This document shows positions 44,034-52,695 of a stretch of 64,000 nt of DNA, piece by piece (the stretch's first letter is position 1; the number at the start of each line of letters is the position of its first letter). The position numbers and the translations under genes were made by a program. The stretch is from Flagellimonas profundi (lineage in GTDB: Bacteria; Bacteroidota; Bacteroidia; Flavobacteriales; Flavobacteriaceae): the NCBI RefSeq assembly GCF_017313275.1, contig NZ_JAFLNM010000002.1, forward strand, positions 356,357-420,356. The letters are read 5' to 3'. The notes under the pieces were generated by a model. The model ran no database searches, had not been told where the DNA came from, and was given only the letters and a program-made list of their open reading frames with translations.

Positions 44034-45173
44034 ATGCGATATTCTTTTTTCAGTAAAAAACTAGTTGCCGTAATTTTCTTGATTGCGGGATTTGTATCGG
44101 CCCAAAACCATGAGGGAGAAGAAGTTGAAACCGGTGCCCACGATTTAAAGACCCAAATTAAGGAATACATAGACCATCACCTTTTGGATTCGCATGATTT
44201 CAACCTGTATTCTTACACTACAGATGAGGGTGAGCACAAGTATATCGGATTCCCTCTGCCTGTTATTCTTTGGGATAATGGCTTAAAGATTTTCTCTTCT
44301 TCCCAATTGGAGCACGGAGAAGGTGTTGCCGAAGTAGATGGGAATTACTACGCGCTTTATCACAACAAAATATATAAAACCGATGCCGAGGGTACCATTA
44401 ATTTTGGAAATCACCATGGTGATGAACAACATACGGAAGATGCTTTCGGTGAAAACTTAGTTGTGGAAGATGCTCATCCGACCAATAAAAAGCCTTTGGA
44501 TTTTTCCATAACCAAAAACGTGGTTTTTATTATTGCCGTTGCACTTTTAATGTTTTTGGTGTTCCGCTCCATGGCAAAAAGATATCAGAAGAGTACCATG
44601 CCGCGAGGTTTGGGGAGGTTCTTGGAGCCTTTGGTTCTTTTTGTTCGTGACGAGATCGCCATACCTAACATTGGAGAGCACAAGTACAAAAAATATATGA
44701 GTTACTTGTTGACCGTATTCTTTTTTGTTTGGGTGATCAACTTACTTGGTCTTACTCCGCTTGGGGTCAACGTAACCAACAACATTGCCGTTACCTTTGC
44801 TTTGGCAATGATTACATACCTTATTACAACATTTACCGGGAACAAAAACTACTGGAAGCACATCTTTTGGATGCCAGGTGTGCCGGTTCCTATGAAAATT
44901 ATATTGGCGCCCATCGAATTGTTGGGAACTTTCATCAAGCCATTTTCGTTGATGATTCGTTTATACGCCAACATTACTGCGGGTCACGTAGTATTGATGA
45001 GTATTATCGGGCTCATGTTCATTTTTAAGAATTGGATAGGAAGCCCATTGTCCTTCTTGTTGGCATTTGCACTTTCTTTATTGGAATTGTTAGTGGCCGC
45101 ATTGCAGGCATATATTTTTACCATGTTGTCCGCCCTATATTTTGGTATGGCGGTAGAAGAAGATCATCATTAA
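44034..45173 (+). CDS. atpB: F0F1 ATP synthase subunit a
   Basis: A 379-aa subunit a, longer than the roughly 270-aa proteobacterial form because of an N-terminal signal-peptide-like helix (ending FVSAQ) and a His/Glu-rich periplasmic extension to about residue 150, normal for Bacteroidota. The essential proton-path arginine is in SLMIRLYANITAGHVVL; helices LLTVFFFVWVINLLGLTPLGVN and LELLVAALQAYIFTMLSALYF are family-typical. The ATG at 44034 is preferred over a TTG at 44025. First gene of the F-type ATPase block. Confidence 0.95.
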   Translation: MRYSFFSKKLVAVIFLIAGFVSAQNHEGEEVETGAHDLKTQIKEYIDHHLLDSHDFNLYSYTTDEGEHKYIGFPLPVILWDNGLKIFSSSQLEHGEGVAEVDGNYYALYHNKIYKTDAEGTINFGNHHGDEQHTEDAFGENLVVEDAHPTNKKPLDFSITKNVVFIIAVALLMFLVFRSMAKRYQKSTMPRGLGRFLEPLVLFVRDEIAIPNIGEHKYKKYMSYLLTVFFFVWVINLLGLTPLGVNVTNNIAVTFALAMITYLITTFTGNKNYWKHIFWMPGVPVPMKIILAPIELLGTFIKPFSLMIRLYANITAGHVVLMSIIGLMFIFKNWIGSPLSFLLAFALSLLELLVAALQAYIFTMLSALYFGMAVEEDHH

Positions 45174-45204
45174 TTAGAACGTTTAATATTTAAATTCATA
45201 TATC

Positions 45205-45396
45205 ATGACAATTCCAAACATCGTAGGTGCTGGTTTGATCGTAATCGGAGCAGGATTGGGTATCGGTAGAATCGGTGGACAGGCAATGGAAGCCATTGCT
45301 CGTCAACCTGAAGCTTCTGGTAAGATCCAAACAGCAATGTTGATTGCAGCAGCCCTTATTGAAGGTATCGGTTTCGCGGCTCTTTTTGCAGCTTAA
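45205..45396 (+). CDS. atpE: F0F1 ATP synthase subunit c
   Basis: A 63-aa hairpin of two transmembrane helices. The polar loop ARQPEASGKIQ and the ion-binding Glu in AAALIEGIGF are present. The glycine-rich first helix (GAGLIVIGAGLGIGRIGGQAMEAI) is typical. The proton-type carboxylate lacks an obvious sodium-binding Gln/Ser set, so H+ coupling is likely. Followed by a hairpin before atpF. Confidence 0.96.
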   Translation: MTIPNIVGAGLIVIGAGLGIGRIGGQAMEAIARQPEASGKIQTAMLIAAALIEGIGFAALFAA

Positions 45397-45414
45397 TAAC
45401 CGTAACAATATTGA

Positions 45415-45446
45415 TGAAGGCCATAGCGGTTGGCTATGGCCCTTCA
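45415..45446 (+). promoter_or_regulatory. Intercistronic hairpin between atpE and atpF
   Basis: Inverted repeat: left arm TGAAGGCCATAGC (45415-45427), loop GGTTG-like, right arm GCTATGGCCCTTCA (45433-45446) with one bulged C. No T-run follows, so it is more likely an mRNA-stabilising or attenuating structure than a full terminator. Confidence 0.55.
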
Positions 45447-45491
45447 TTGATTTAAATGATATAGTTTAAAAGAATTAATAGGATAAGATAA

Positions 45492-45992
45492 ATGGAAAAG
45501 TTAATCGAGCAGTTTTCCTTCGGGTTGTTTTTCTGGCAGTTGTTGCTTTTTGTAGCTCTTTTGTTTTTGTTGCGCAAATATGCATGGAAACCCATTCTTG
45601 GTGCGGTAGAAAAGCGTGAAGAAGGGATAAAAGATGCCCTTGAAGCTGCAGAAGCCGCGAAGAAAGAAATGCAGAATGTTACTGCAGACAGCGAAAAGTT
45701 GTTGAGAGAGGCCAAAGTGGAAAGAGACGCTTTGTTGAAAGAAGCCAGAGAAATCAAAGAAAGCATCATCTCCGAGGCAAAAGAACAGGCTCAGGTGGAA
45801 GGTGATAAAATGATCAAGCAAGCACAAGCAACCATTGAGAGCGAAAAGAAAGCTGCTGTTGCCGATATTAAGGCGCAAGTGGCCAATCTATCCGTAGAGA
45901 TTGCCGAAAAAGTGATCAAAGAAGAATTGTCCGATAAAGGCAAACAACAAAAGTTGGTCGAGGACATGTTGGGCGATATTAAACTGAACTAA
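45492..45992 (+). CDS. atpF: F0F1 ATP synthase subunit b
   Basis: A 166-aa peripheral-stalk subunit: one N-terminal transmembrane helix (about 8-26, FGLFFWQLLLFVALLFLLRKYAWKPI), then a long charged coiled coil to the C-terminus. RKYAWKPILGAVEKREEGIKDALEAAE is typical of AtpF. Followed by atpH after 6 bases. Confidence 0.95.
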   Translation: MEKLIEQFSFGLFFWQLLLFVALLFLLRKYAWKPILGAVEKREEGIKDALEAAEAAKKEMQNVTADSEKLLREAKVERDALLKEAREIKESIISEAKEQAQVEGDKMIKQAQATIESEKKAAVADIKAQVANLSVEIAEKVIKEELSDKGKQQKLVEDMLGDIKLN

Positions 45993-45998
45993 GGGAAC

Positions 45999-46538
45999 AT
46001 GAACCAAAACAGGGCAGCCATACGCTACGCAAAAGCAACCTTGGATTTCGCAGTCGAAAAGAAAGCGGCCGACGCCGTTGAAAAGGACATGCGGGAGATA
46101 GCTGCGACCATTTCTGAAAACCCGGCGCTTCAAAATATGTTGGAGAGCCCGATCATTAAATCAGAAGTAAAGAGGAACAGTTTGTTGGAAATCTTTAAAG
46201 GGGCCAGTGAAATTACCAAAGGTCTTTTGGAAACCTTGATTGGCAACAAACGAATCGCAATGTTGCAGGAAGTGGCCTATAAGTACATCATTCTTCATGA
46301 AAAATTGAAGGGCGAAGAGGTGGCTTATGTGACCACGGCCGTCCCATTGACTTCCGATTTGGAGAAGAAAATCTTGGAAACTGTAACCAAGGCAACAGGA
46401 AATAAGATTACCCTTGAGAATAAAATCGATGAGAGCATCATCGGAGGATTTGTGCTACGGGTAGGCGATACCCAATACGATGCAAGCATCGCAAACAAAT
46501 TGAACGGATTAAAAAGAGAATTTACAAATAGTCTATAA
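45999..46538 (+). CDS. atpH: F0F1 ATP synthase subunit delta
   Basis: A 179-aa delta subunit (OSCP homologue) linking the peripheral stalk to the alpha3beta3 head. The helical N-terminal domain begins [21 protein letters not shown], and the C-terminal region carries the family signature [30 protein letters not shown]. Normal length. Two bases separate it from atpA. Confidence 0.94.
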   Translation: MNQNRAAIRYAKATLDFAVEKKAADAVEKDMREIAATISENPALQNMLESPIIKSEVKRNSLLEIFKGASEITKGLLETLIGNKRIAMLQEVAYKYIILHEKLKGEEVAYVTTAVPLTSDLEKKILETVTKATGNKITLENKIDESIIGGFVLRVGDTQYDASIANKLNGLKREFTNSL

Positions 46539-46540
46539 AA

Positions 46541-48121
46541 ATGGCAGGAGTAAAAGCCGCTGAGGTATCAGCAATTTTGAAAAAACAGTTATCAGGTTAC
46601 GAAGCGTCCGCTTCTTTGGATGAAGTGGGTACCGTATTACAAGTAGGTGATGGTATTGCCCGTGTATATGGACTTTCCAATGCCCAGTATGGGGAGTTGG
46701 TAGAGTTCGAGGGTGGTATGCAAGGTATCGTTCTTAACTTGGAGGAAGACAACGTAGGTGTTGTATTGTTGGGCCCATCCAAAGAAATTGTGGAGGGCGC
46801 AACTGTTAAGAGAACCGAGCGTATTGCTTCCATCAACGTTGGTGAAGGAATTGTTGGCCGTGTGGTGGACACCTTGGGAAAACCAATCGATGGTAAAGGA
46901 CCTATTTCTGGGGAAACCTATGAAATGCCTTTGGAACGCAAGGCTCCTGGCGTAATTTTTAGACAACCCGTTGACGAACCAATGCAAACAGGTATCAAGG
47001 CGATTGATGCCATGATTCCGGTTGGTCGTGGACAAAGGGAGTTGGTGATCGGTGATAAGCAAACAGGTAAGACCACCGTTTGTATCGATACCATCCTTAA
47101 CCAAAAAGAATTTTACGATGCTGGTGAACCAGTTTATTGTATCTATGTGGCCATAGGTCAAAAAGCATCCACGGTTGCAGCTATTGCCAAGACTTTGGAA
47201 GAAAGAGGTGCTTTGGCCTATACAACCATTGTTGCCGCTAACGCTTCTGACCCTGCTCCGATGCAGGTTTATGCTCCATTTGCTGGTGCAGCAATCGGTG
47301 AGTTCTTTAGGGATACAGGGCGTCCGGCTTTGATCATCTATGATGATTTATCAAAACAAGCCGTTGCCTATCGTGAGGTTTCCTTGCTTTTGAGAAGACC
47401 CCCGGGACGTGAAGCATACCCTGGTGACGTTTTCTTCTTGCACTCAAGATTGTTGGAGCGTGCCGCTAAGGTTATCGGTGATGACGACATCGCCAAAACC
47501 ATGAACGACCTTCCCGAATCATTGAAACCAATGGTAAAAGGTGGTGGTTCTTTGACTGCACTTCCAATTATCGAGACACAGGCAGGTGACGTTTCCGCCT
47601 ATATCCCGACCAACGTAATTTCCATTACAGATGGTCAGATATTCCTAGAGCAAGACTTGTTCAACCAAGGGGTGCGTCCTGCGATCAACGTAGGTATCTC
47701 CGTATCTCGTGTGGGTGGTTCCGCACAGATCAAGTCCATGAAAAAAGTGGCAGGTACCTTGAAGCTTGACCAGGCCCAGTTCCGTGAACTGGAAGCTTTT
47801 GCCAAGTTTGGTTCCGATTTGGATGCCGCTACCTTAAATGTAATTGAAAAAGGACGTAGAAACGTGGAGATCTTGAAACAAGGTCAGAACGATCCGTTTA
47901 CCGTAGAAGATCAGGTAGCCATCATTTTCGCAGGTTCTAAAAACTTGTTGCGTGATGTTCCTGTGAACAAGGTGAAGGAATTCGAAAAAGATTACTTGGA
48001 GTTCTTGAACGCCAAACATAGAGATGTTTTGGATACCCTTAAAGCCGGTAAATTAACTGACGAGGTTACTGAGACATTGACGGCTGTTTGCAAAGATCTT
48101 TCAAGTAAGTATAAAGCATAA
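46541..48121 (+). CDS. atpA: F0F1 ATP synthase subunit alpha
   Basis: A 526-aa alpha subunit: beta-barrel N-domain ([25 protein letters not shown]), nucleotide-binding domain with Walker A GDKQTGKT, then [33 protein letters not shown] and the signature [17 protein letters not shown]. Full length and highly conserved. It is separated from atpG by a 99-base spacer that carries a repeat element, unlike the tight spacing of the genes upstream. Confidence 0.98.
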   Translation: MAGVKAAEVSAILKKQLSGYEASASLDEVGTVLQVGDGIARVYGLSNAQYGELVEFEGGMQGIVLNLEEDNVGVVLLGPSKEIVEGATVKRTERIASINVGEGIVGRVVDTLGKPIDGKGPISGETYEMPLERKAPGVIFRQPVDEPMQTGIKAIDAMIPVGRGQRELVIGDKQTGKTTVCIDTILNQKEFYDAGEPVYCIYVAIGQKASTVAAIAKTLEERGALAYTTIVAANASDPAPMQVYAPFAGAAIGEFFRDTGRPALIIYDDLSKQAVAYREVSLLLRRPPGREAYPGDVFFLHSRLLERAAKVIGDDDIAKTMNDLPESLKPMVKGGGSLTALPIIETQAGDVSAYIPTNVISITDGQIFLEQDLFNQGVRPAINVGISVSRVGGSAQIKSMKKVAGTLKLDQAQFRELEAFAKFGSDLDAATLNVIEKGRRNVEILKQGQNDPFTVEDQVAIIFAGSKNLLRDVPVNKVKEFEKDYLEFLNAKHRDVLDTLKAGKLTDEVTETLTAVCKDLSSKYKA

Positions 48122-48126
48122 CAATT

Positions 48127-48210
48127 GTCATTCCTGCTGTTCCCTGAGCATTGTTGAAGGGCACACAGGAATCCATAACCAAAAAGATTCCGCACCCAGT
48201 GTGGAATGAC
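48127..48210. repeat. Palindromic repeat element between atpA and atpG
   Basis: An 84-base element bounded by the perfect inverted 8-mers GTCATTCC (48127-48134) and GGAATGAC (48203-48210). Inside, ACAGGAATCC and GATTCCGCACCC extend the symmetry, so the whole unit can fold into a branched hairpin. Its ends resemble the GTCAT-type ends of the repeats near 63.4-64 kb. It lies six bases after the atpA stop and ends 10 bases before the atpG ATG. Confidence 0.7.
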
Positions 48211-48220
48211 AAAGAATAAT

Positions 48221-49081
48221 ATGGCGAATCTAAAGGAAATACGTAACAGGATATCATCCATCTCATCAACGATGCAGATTACCAGTGCCATGAAAATGGT
48301 TTCTGCTGCAAAGTTGAAAAAGGCTCAGGATGCTATTACAGCTATGCGTCCGTATTCCGATAAGCTGACCGAGCTCTTGCAAGGGCTTAGCGCCAGTCTG
48401 GAAGGTGACGGTGGTAGCGAGTACGCAGACAAAAGACCCGTAAACAAAGTTTTGGTGGTTGCCATTACTTCAAACAGAGGTCTTTGCGGCGGATTCAATT
48501 CCAACATCATAAAGCAGAGCAACAATTTGGTATCCAATACTTATCCAGGTAAACAAGTTGATTTTTACACTATTGGTAAGAAAGGAAATGACATCCTTAA
48601 AAAAAGGCATACCGTTTTGGGGGATCAAAGCAAGGTTTACGATGACCTGACCTTTGAGCACGTTTCCGAGATTGCCGAGCTTTTGATGCGTTTGTTCACC
48701 AAAGGAGATTACGATAAAATTGAGTTGGTCTACAACAAGTTCAAGAATGCCGCTACACAGATTGTGATGACGGAACAATTCTTGCCCATCGTTGGAGCAG
48801 AAGGGGATGAAGCTATCGCAGCCGATTACATTTTTGAACCATCCAAAGCCGAAATTGTAAAAGAATTGATACCTAAATCTTTGAAGACACAGTTGTTCAA
48901 GGCCATTAGGGATTCCTTTGCAAGTGAGCATGGTGCCCGTATGACAGCCATGCACAAAGCAACCGACAACGCTGCAGAACTTAAAGAAGAGTTGACTTTG
49001 ACGTACAACAAAGCCCGTCAGGCAGCGATTACCAACGAAATCCTCGAAATTGTTGGCGGAGCCGAAGCATTGAACAATTAA
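48221..49081 (+). CDS. atpG: F0F1 ATP synthase subunit gamma
   Basis: A 286-aa rotor shaft subunit: N-terminal helix MANLKEIRNRISSISSTMQITSAMKMVSAAKLKKAQ and C-terminal helix SEHGARMTAMHKATDNAAEL through TLTYNKARQAAITNEILEIVGGAEAL, both highly conserved. The start is the ATG at 48221; an upstream ATG at 48206 falls in the repeat element. Last gene of the block: atpD and atpC are not present, as expected for Bacteroidota where they are usually elsewhere. Confidence 0.97.
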   Translation: MANLKEIRNRISSISSTMQITSAMKMVSAAKLKKAQDAITAMRPYSDKLTELLQGLSASLEGDGGSEYADKRPVNKVLVVAITSNRGLCGGFNSNIIKQSNNLVSNTYPGKQVDFYTIGKKGNDILKKRHTVLGDQSKVYDDLTFEHVSEIAELLMRLFTKGDYDKIELVYNKFKNAATQIVMTEQFLPIVGAEGDEAIAADYIFEPSKAEIVKELIPKSLKTQLFKAIRDSFASEHGARMTAMHKATDNAAELKEELTLTYNKARQAAITNEILEIVGGAEALNN

Positions 49082-49157
49082 GCCGAACCAAAGTGAGGCT
49101 AAATATTCAATAACAGAGGCGTTGAATAATTAGAATTACAAAGTTTTTTATATAATG

Positions 49158-49184
49158 AAAGGCCACCGAATCGGTGGCCTTTTT
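49158..49184 (+). terminator. Rho-independent terminator after atpG
   Basis: Stem AAAGGCCACCGA / TCGGTGGCCTTT (49158-49169, 49171-49182) followed by T residues. Almost the same hairpin recurs at 53304-53337, on the far side of the toxin island. It lies in the 343-base space after atpG. Confidence 0.85.
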
Positions 49185-49320
49185 GCTTTGGGTCTTTTTC
49201 AACCTACTTTCCCCGTATGTACAAAGCAATTGTGCCCCCCTTCAAATTTTTTTAATATCCAACGTTAATTAAATTAAAGTTGTTAGTTTAGTCGCAACAC
49301 AATTCCCATTACTTGTTAAA

Positions 49321-49368
49321 CGCAGCAAAAATGTACGTGAGAACCGGTCTCACATACCCTACGTTGCG
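49321..49368 (+). promoter_or_regulatory. Structured leader upstream of the toxin gene
   Basis: A perfect hairpin GTGAGA-ACCGG-TCTCAC (49337-49353) is enclosed by partly complementary outer arms (CGCA at 49321 with TGCG near 49365). Together with the terminator at 49158 this is all I can name in the 343-base gap 49082-49424; no clear -33/-7 pair was found there, only a near match TAGTTTAG around 49286. Confidence 0.3.
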
Positions 49369-49424
49369 GCAATTTTTTAAAGATTTCCGCCCAAATCTTA
49401 GTATAAATTAAAATTGGACAAGTA

Positions 49425-51179
49425 ATGAAACAACTGCGTAACCTACTGCCAGTGATGCTACTGGCCATTCTGGCCAACCAATGTACAACGGAAGAAGTGG
49501 AAAACTCCTCAAGGACAGATCCAAAAGTCGAAACCGTTGGGGAGGAACCAGCACTCAATATTGAAGAAATAGAATTCGAATCCTTTGAGCAAGAACCTTT
49601 TTACAATGCCCTCAACAATCATTTGGAATTTGAACAAGTGGATGGCAACGCTTCAAAACGGAAGAAAAAGCGCAAGTTCAAGATAAGCAAGAAACACGTT
49701 AAAAAAGTTGAGATGGAAAGTGGGGATTATACCTCCTACACCTTCTACATGACGGACGAGGACCTTAGGGACCCCACCATACTACAGAACCTGATGGTGG
49801 TAAAACGAAAGGGCGAATTGGAAGTGTACCGGTTTTTATATGGCGGTACCGAAAAAGGAATCTTCCCCAAGGACTATGACATGGCCCGCAACACAACATT
49901 TGAAAAACTATTGGATTTTGACATGGACGAAATGGGCGCGCTCACCGGTAAAACGCTTTGTTTATATGACCAACTTGACTGCAATGGTGGCGGGGACAAT
50001 GACAACGCAGAGGTTTACTGTTACAACGTGGAGATCTACATTGATTATGCCTGCTTCGGCAATGGGGCCACGGGCACGCACTATCACGACAGCGACTGCA
50101 ACTGTACCGATGGTTACGGCTCTTGTAGTTCACCTTATACCGATTACCAATCCGAAATGTTCTGCACCAGTGATAGCAATTCCAACGGTGCGGCCCAAGA
50201 GTATGTGTCCGAGAACCATTTGGGCGGCTCCGATGGGGGCACAAACGTTTCAACGGCCGGGAACGATATACTCATATCTGCCACGATGATGAATAGCATA
50301 CCGGAAGGTGCCGACCCATTGGCCTTTAAGATAGGACTGAACACCGCCTCGCCGGAATATGATTGGTTCACGGATCCAAAAAACTCGACGTTCTACGAAA
50401 GAGTGGGAACTTTTCTGGAAACCCAGGGAAAATCAGCAGCAACAATTGCTTTTTGCAATGCGGCCATTGAAGCTCGTTACAATGGCGGCAAAGTGGATTT
50501 TGAGGAAAAGATTATTTATCTTTTGGAAGACTACCCATGCCAAAAGAATATAATACAGGATTTAATTATAATTTGTCAACCAATCTCTGAACTATTTCAA
50601 GAAATATTTGTTGATAATAATAGAGCACAAATCGTCTTTAAAGTTGAAAATCTGCCGCAATTAGAAGGAGGTAATACTAGATGGATAGGAAATAGTGACA
50701 ACACACATCTGTTTGAAATAACTTTAAATTCATATAGGCTTGAAAATTCTACAAATTTAGATGTGATAAATACGATAGTTCATGAGTACACTCATGCTGT
50801 ATTACTATACTTTTTTTATGCTAGTCCTAGTTTTGATATAGATTTAAATAATCCACCGTCGTATGCTGAATTAGTTCAACAATTTTCATTACATAGAGAA
50901 ATAATAGGTGGTAATAATAGCCCGTCACAGCATGAATATATGGCAAATTTTGTTTCCGATATAGCAGAGATTTGTTTAGCATGGTCTGAACAGAACAATA
51001 TGGATTATGACTTAGATTACTTAATAGAAATTGCTTGGGGAGGAATGACGGATACAGAAACCTTTAATTTACTTTATCCAGAAGGAAGTAATGTAAGATT
51101 TAATGTTATAGAAGCTCAAACAAACGAAATATTTCCAAATTCAACCAATAATGAAGTTGGGGTACCTCCATGTGATTAA
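49425..51179 (+). CDS. Putative polymorphic toxin: surface lipoprotein with C-terminal HExxH metallopeptidase
   Basis: A 584-aa exported protein. The signal peptide is followed by Cys20 (LANQC, an imperfect lipobox) and an acidic TTEEVEN that resembles a Bacteroidota surface-export signal. A basic/acidic domain (about 40-160) and a Cys-rich region (about 183-260, around nine Cys, including DSDCNCTDGYGSCSS) come next, then a helical linker to about 370. The last ~210 residues form a putative zinc metallopeptidase: HEYTH at 453-457 and a candidate third ligand in QHEYMANF (Glu504). Composition shifts at about 50540: bases 50221-50280 have 34/60 G+C, while 50581-50640 have 16/60. A conserved front with an exchangeable AT-rich enzymatic tail, followed by small lipoproteins and an orphan tip, is a polymorphic toxin layout. 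Target unknown. A plain secreted protease is the alternative. Confidence 0.6.
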   Translation: MKQLRNLLPVMLLAILANQCTTEEVENSSRTDPKVETVGEEPALNIEEIEFESFEQEPFYNALNNHLEFEQVDGNASKRKKKRKFKISKKHVKKVEMESGDYTSYTFYMTDEDLRDPTILQNLMVVKRKGELEVYRFLYGGTEKGIFPKDYDMARNTTFEKLLDFDMDEMGALTGKTLCLYDQLDCNGGGDNDNAEVYCYNVEIYIDYACFGNGATGTHYHDSDCNCTDGYGSCSSPYTDYQSEMFCTSDSNSNGAAQEYVSENHLGGSDGGTNVSTAGNDILISATMMNSIPEGADPLAFKIGLNTASPEYDWFTDPKNSTFYERVGTFLETQGKSAATIAFCNAAIEARYNGGKVDFEEKIIYLLEDYPCQKNIIQDLIIICQPISELFQEIFVDNNRAQIVFKVENLPQLEGGNTRWIGNSDNTHLFEITLNSYRLENSTNLDVINTIVHEYTHAVLLYFFYASPSFDIDLNNPPSYAELVQQFSLHREIIGGNNSPSQHEYMANFVSDIAEICLAWSEQNNMDYDLDYLIEIAWGGMTDTETFNLLYPEGSNVRFNVIEAQTNEIFPNSTNNEVGVPPCD

Positions 51180-51190
51180 TTTTATTTGAA

Positions 51191-51793
51191 ATGAAAAAAG
51201 CAATTTCGTTTTTATTTATTGTATGCCTTTACTTCTCTTGTAAAACACAGCAAAACATTAGCGGCAAAGAAGAATACAAAGTGCTAAATACAGTTATAGA
51301 AGGTGTCTATACTGGAGAAACCATCAATTTATATAGATATTGTGTTGTTAAGAACCATGAAAGTGTAAAGAACAATATTAAATATATGGAACTGCATGCC
51401 AATATTGATAAGGAATGGTTTGTCAGTTTTTTGCCGATAAAAGAGCAAAAATCAAAAAATGATTTTGAAAAATGGGATAGCAATGAAATAAATCTCAAAG
51501 ATTTAAATACAAGTTTTGATTTAATAGATGAAAACACAATAAACAAATACAAAAGTTTATTATCCAATAGTGGTAGTAATGAAAAAGAAAAATATGATAT
51601 AAAAATATCATTTTGGGTAAGAGAAAATGCAGAGTTCAATATTTGGTACGCTACAAAACCAATCTTTAATGAAGACAAGTCTAAAGCAATTATATTTCTG
51701 ACTTTTCTCAATCAAGGAGTCACCGCTTGGCTTTTGGAAAAAGACAGTTCTAGATGGGTCGTTATTGAAAAAGTAGGGATTGCTTCAATCTAA
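51191..51793 (+). CDS. Small lipoprotein 1, putative immunity protein
   Basis: A 200-aa lipoprotein: signal peptide ending YFSC (Cys17), then KTQQNISGKEEYKVLNTVIEG. The C-terminal block KPIFNEDKSKAIIFLTFLNQG...WVVIEKV has the same pattern as the other two small lipoproteins downstream (KP-x-(F/L)-(N/D)-x-x-x-x-x-A-(I/V)-I). AT-rich like the toxin C-terminus. It starts 11 bases after the toxin stop. By position it is the prime candidate to protect against that metallopeptidase. Lipid anchoring would place it in the periplasm or on the outer membrane. No known domain recognised. Confidence 0.5.
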   Translation: MKKAISFLFIVCLYFSCKTQQNISGKEEYKVLNTVIEGVYTGETINLYRYCVVKNHESVKNNIKYMELHANIDKEWFVSFLPIKEQKSKNDFEKWDSNEINLKDLNTSFDLIDENTINKYKSLLSNSGSNEKEKYDIKISFWVRENAEFNIWYATKPIFNEDKSKAIIFLTFLNQGVTAWLLEKDSSRWVVIEKVGIASI

Positions 51794-51804
51794 ATCTTTA
51801 CCTT

Positions 51805-52380
51805 ATGAAAACTCTGCAAATCCACTTGGCACTCCTTGTGATTAGTCTATACTTATTTATTGCTTGCAAAGTATTGCCCAAAGAAGAAACTTTGGCAAAA
51901 GAAACATATGGAATCATTAACACAATTCTTGATGATTATAAAAATCCCAACAAACCTTATGTTACAATAGAAGAAACAGTAGGACTGGCAATAGATGACT
52001 TCAACAGTCACATGAACGGCCAAAAAATATTGAAAGATGAGGGCTACAATCCTGAACAATGTGCGATGCGCTACATTGAAAGCAAAGTGAAATTAAACAA
52101 AACCACCTTTAGATTAAAAACGTGGGATAAATCAAAAATCACTTATAATGAAGTAAGTTATATTAGTCGTAAAGTACTTGGTAAAAACTTGTCCATGAAA
52201 GAAGCCAATGAACTTATGGGCAAGCAAATTTTTAGCTTCTCAAACCCGATTTTTGATAAAAATATGGTTAACGCAGTAATACTTTTAGACATAAGTAGGG
52301 AAGGTAAAAAACTCCATTTTCGACATAAGGAAAATGGAAAGTGGATATCGAATTGTGGATATTACATAAGCGTATATTAA
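51805..52380 (+). CDS. Small lipoprotein 2, putative immunity protein
   Basis: A 191-aa lipoprotein with signal peptide ending FIAC (Cys21), then KVLPKEETLAKETYGIINTILDD. Shares with its neighbours the Cys-Lys start, an E-x-Y-x-(I/V)-x-N-x-(I/V)-L segment after the Cys, and a C-terminal NPIFDKNMVNAVILLDI...NGKWISNCGYYIS block. Only 11 bases separate it from lipoprotein 1. Immediately after its stop a truncated toxin tip is encoded, so it may be the immunity gene of a lost toxin. Function inferred from context only. Confidence 0.45.
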   Translation: MKTLQIHLALLVISLYLFIACKVLPKEETLAKETYGIINTILDDYKNPNKPYVTIEETVGLAIDDFNSHMNGQKILKDEGYNPEQCAMRYIESKVKLNKTTFRLKTWDKSKITYNEVSYISRKVLGKNLSMKEANELMGKQIFSFSNPIFDKNMVNAVILLDISREGKKLHFRHKENGKWISNCGYYISVY

Positions 52381-52402
52381 CAAAGAAGCAAATGCAAATA
52401 AT

Positions 52403-52684
52403 TTGGGCCATAATGCAATGGCAGATCTATTTAGGAATCTGATAAAAAATGCCATTAAAGCCTATGGCGAAAGCAAAGGCTATGTGATTGATGATTTTGT
52501 GTATGAAGCATTGGCTTGGGGAGGCTTAACTGAAAAAGGGGATGGATTGGTCCATCCAAAATTCATAGAATATGTACCAAACGCAAAAACACGCTCACAA
52601 ATTTTGAACATTTTGAATGCCGAGCGGTACAACCAATTGGGCTTTGGCAATGCAGTTCCAAAAGGACAACAGGCCTGTAATTAA
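52403..52684 (+). pseudogene. Orphan C-terminal toxin tip (metallopeptidase fragment)
   Basis: Up to 93 aa, without signal peptide and without a good start (TTG 52403 or ATG 52418; the frame stays open further upstream into the lipoprotein 2 gene). The sequence matches the end of the full-length toxin at 49425-51179 in order: HNAMADLF with HEYMANF, VIDDFVYEALAWGGL with LDYLIEIAWGGM, and a terminal ...VPKGQQAC with VGVPPC. It lacks the HExxH segment, so it cannot be active by itself. Best read as the remnant or silent cassette of a second toxin module that shares the fold but has a diverged sequence. Confidence 0.55.
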
Positions 52685-52695
52685 AACCAATAAAA

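Noticed and set aside
49942..50253. Cys/His/Arg-rich minus-strand frame inside the toxin gene
   Set aside because: Its composition simply mirrors the Gly/Asp/Cys-rich coding strand; no promoter or start context.
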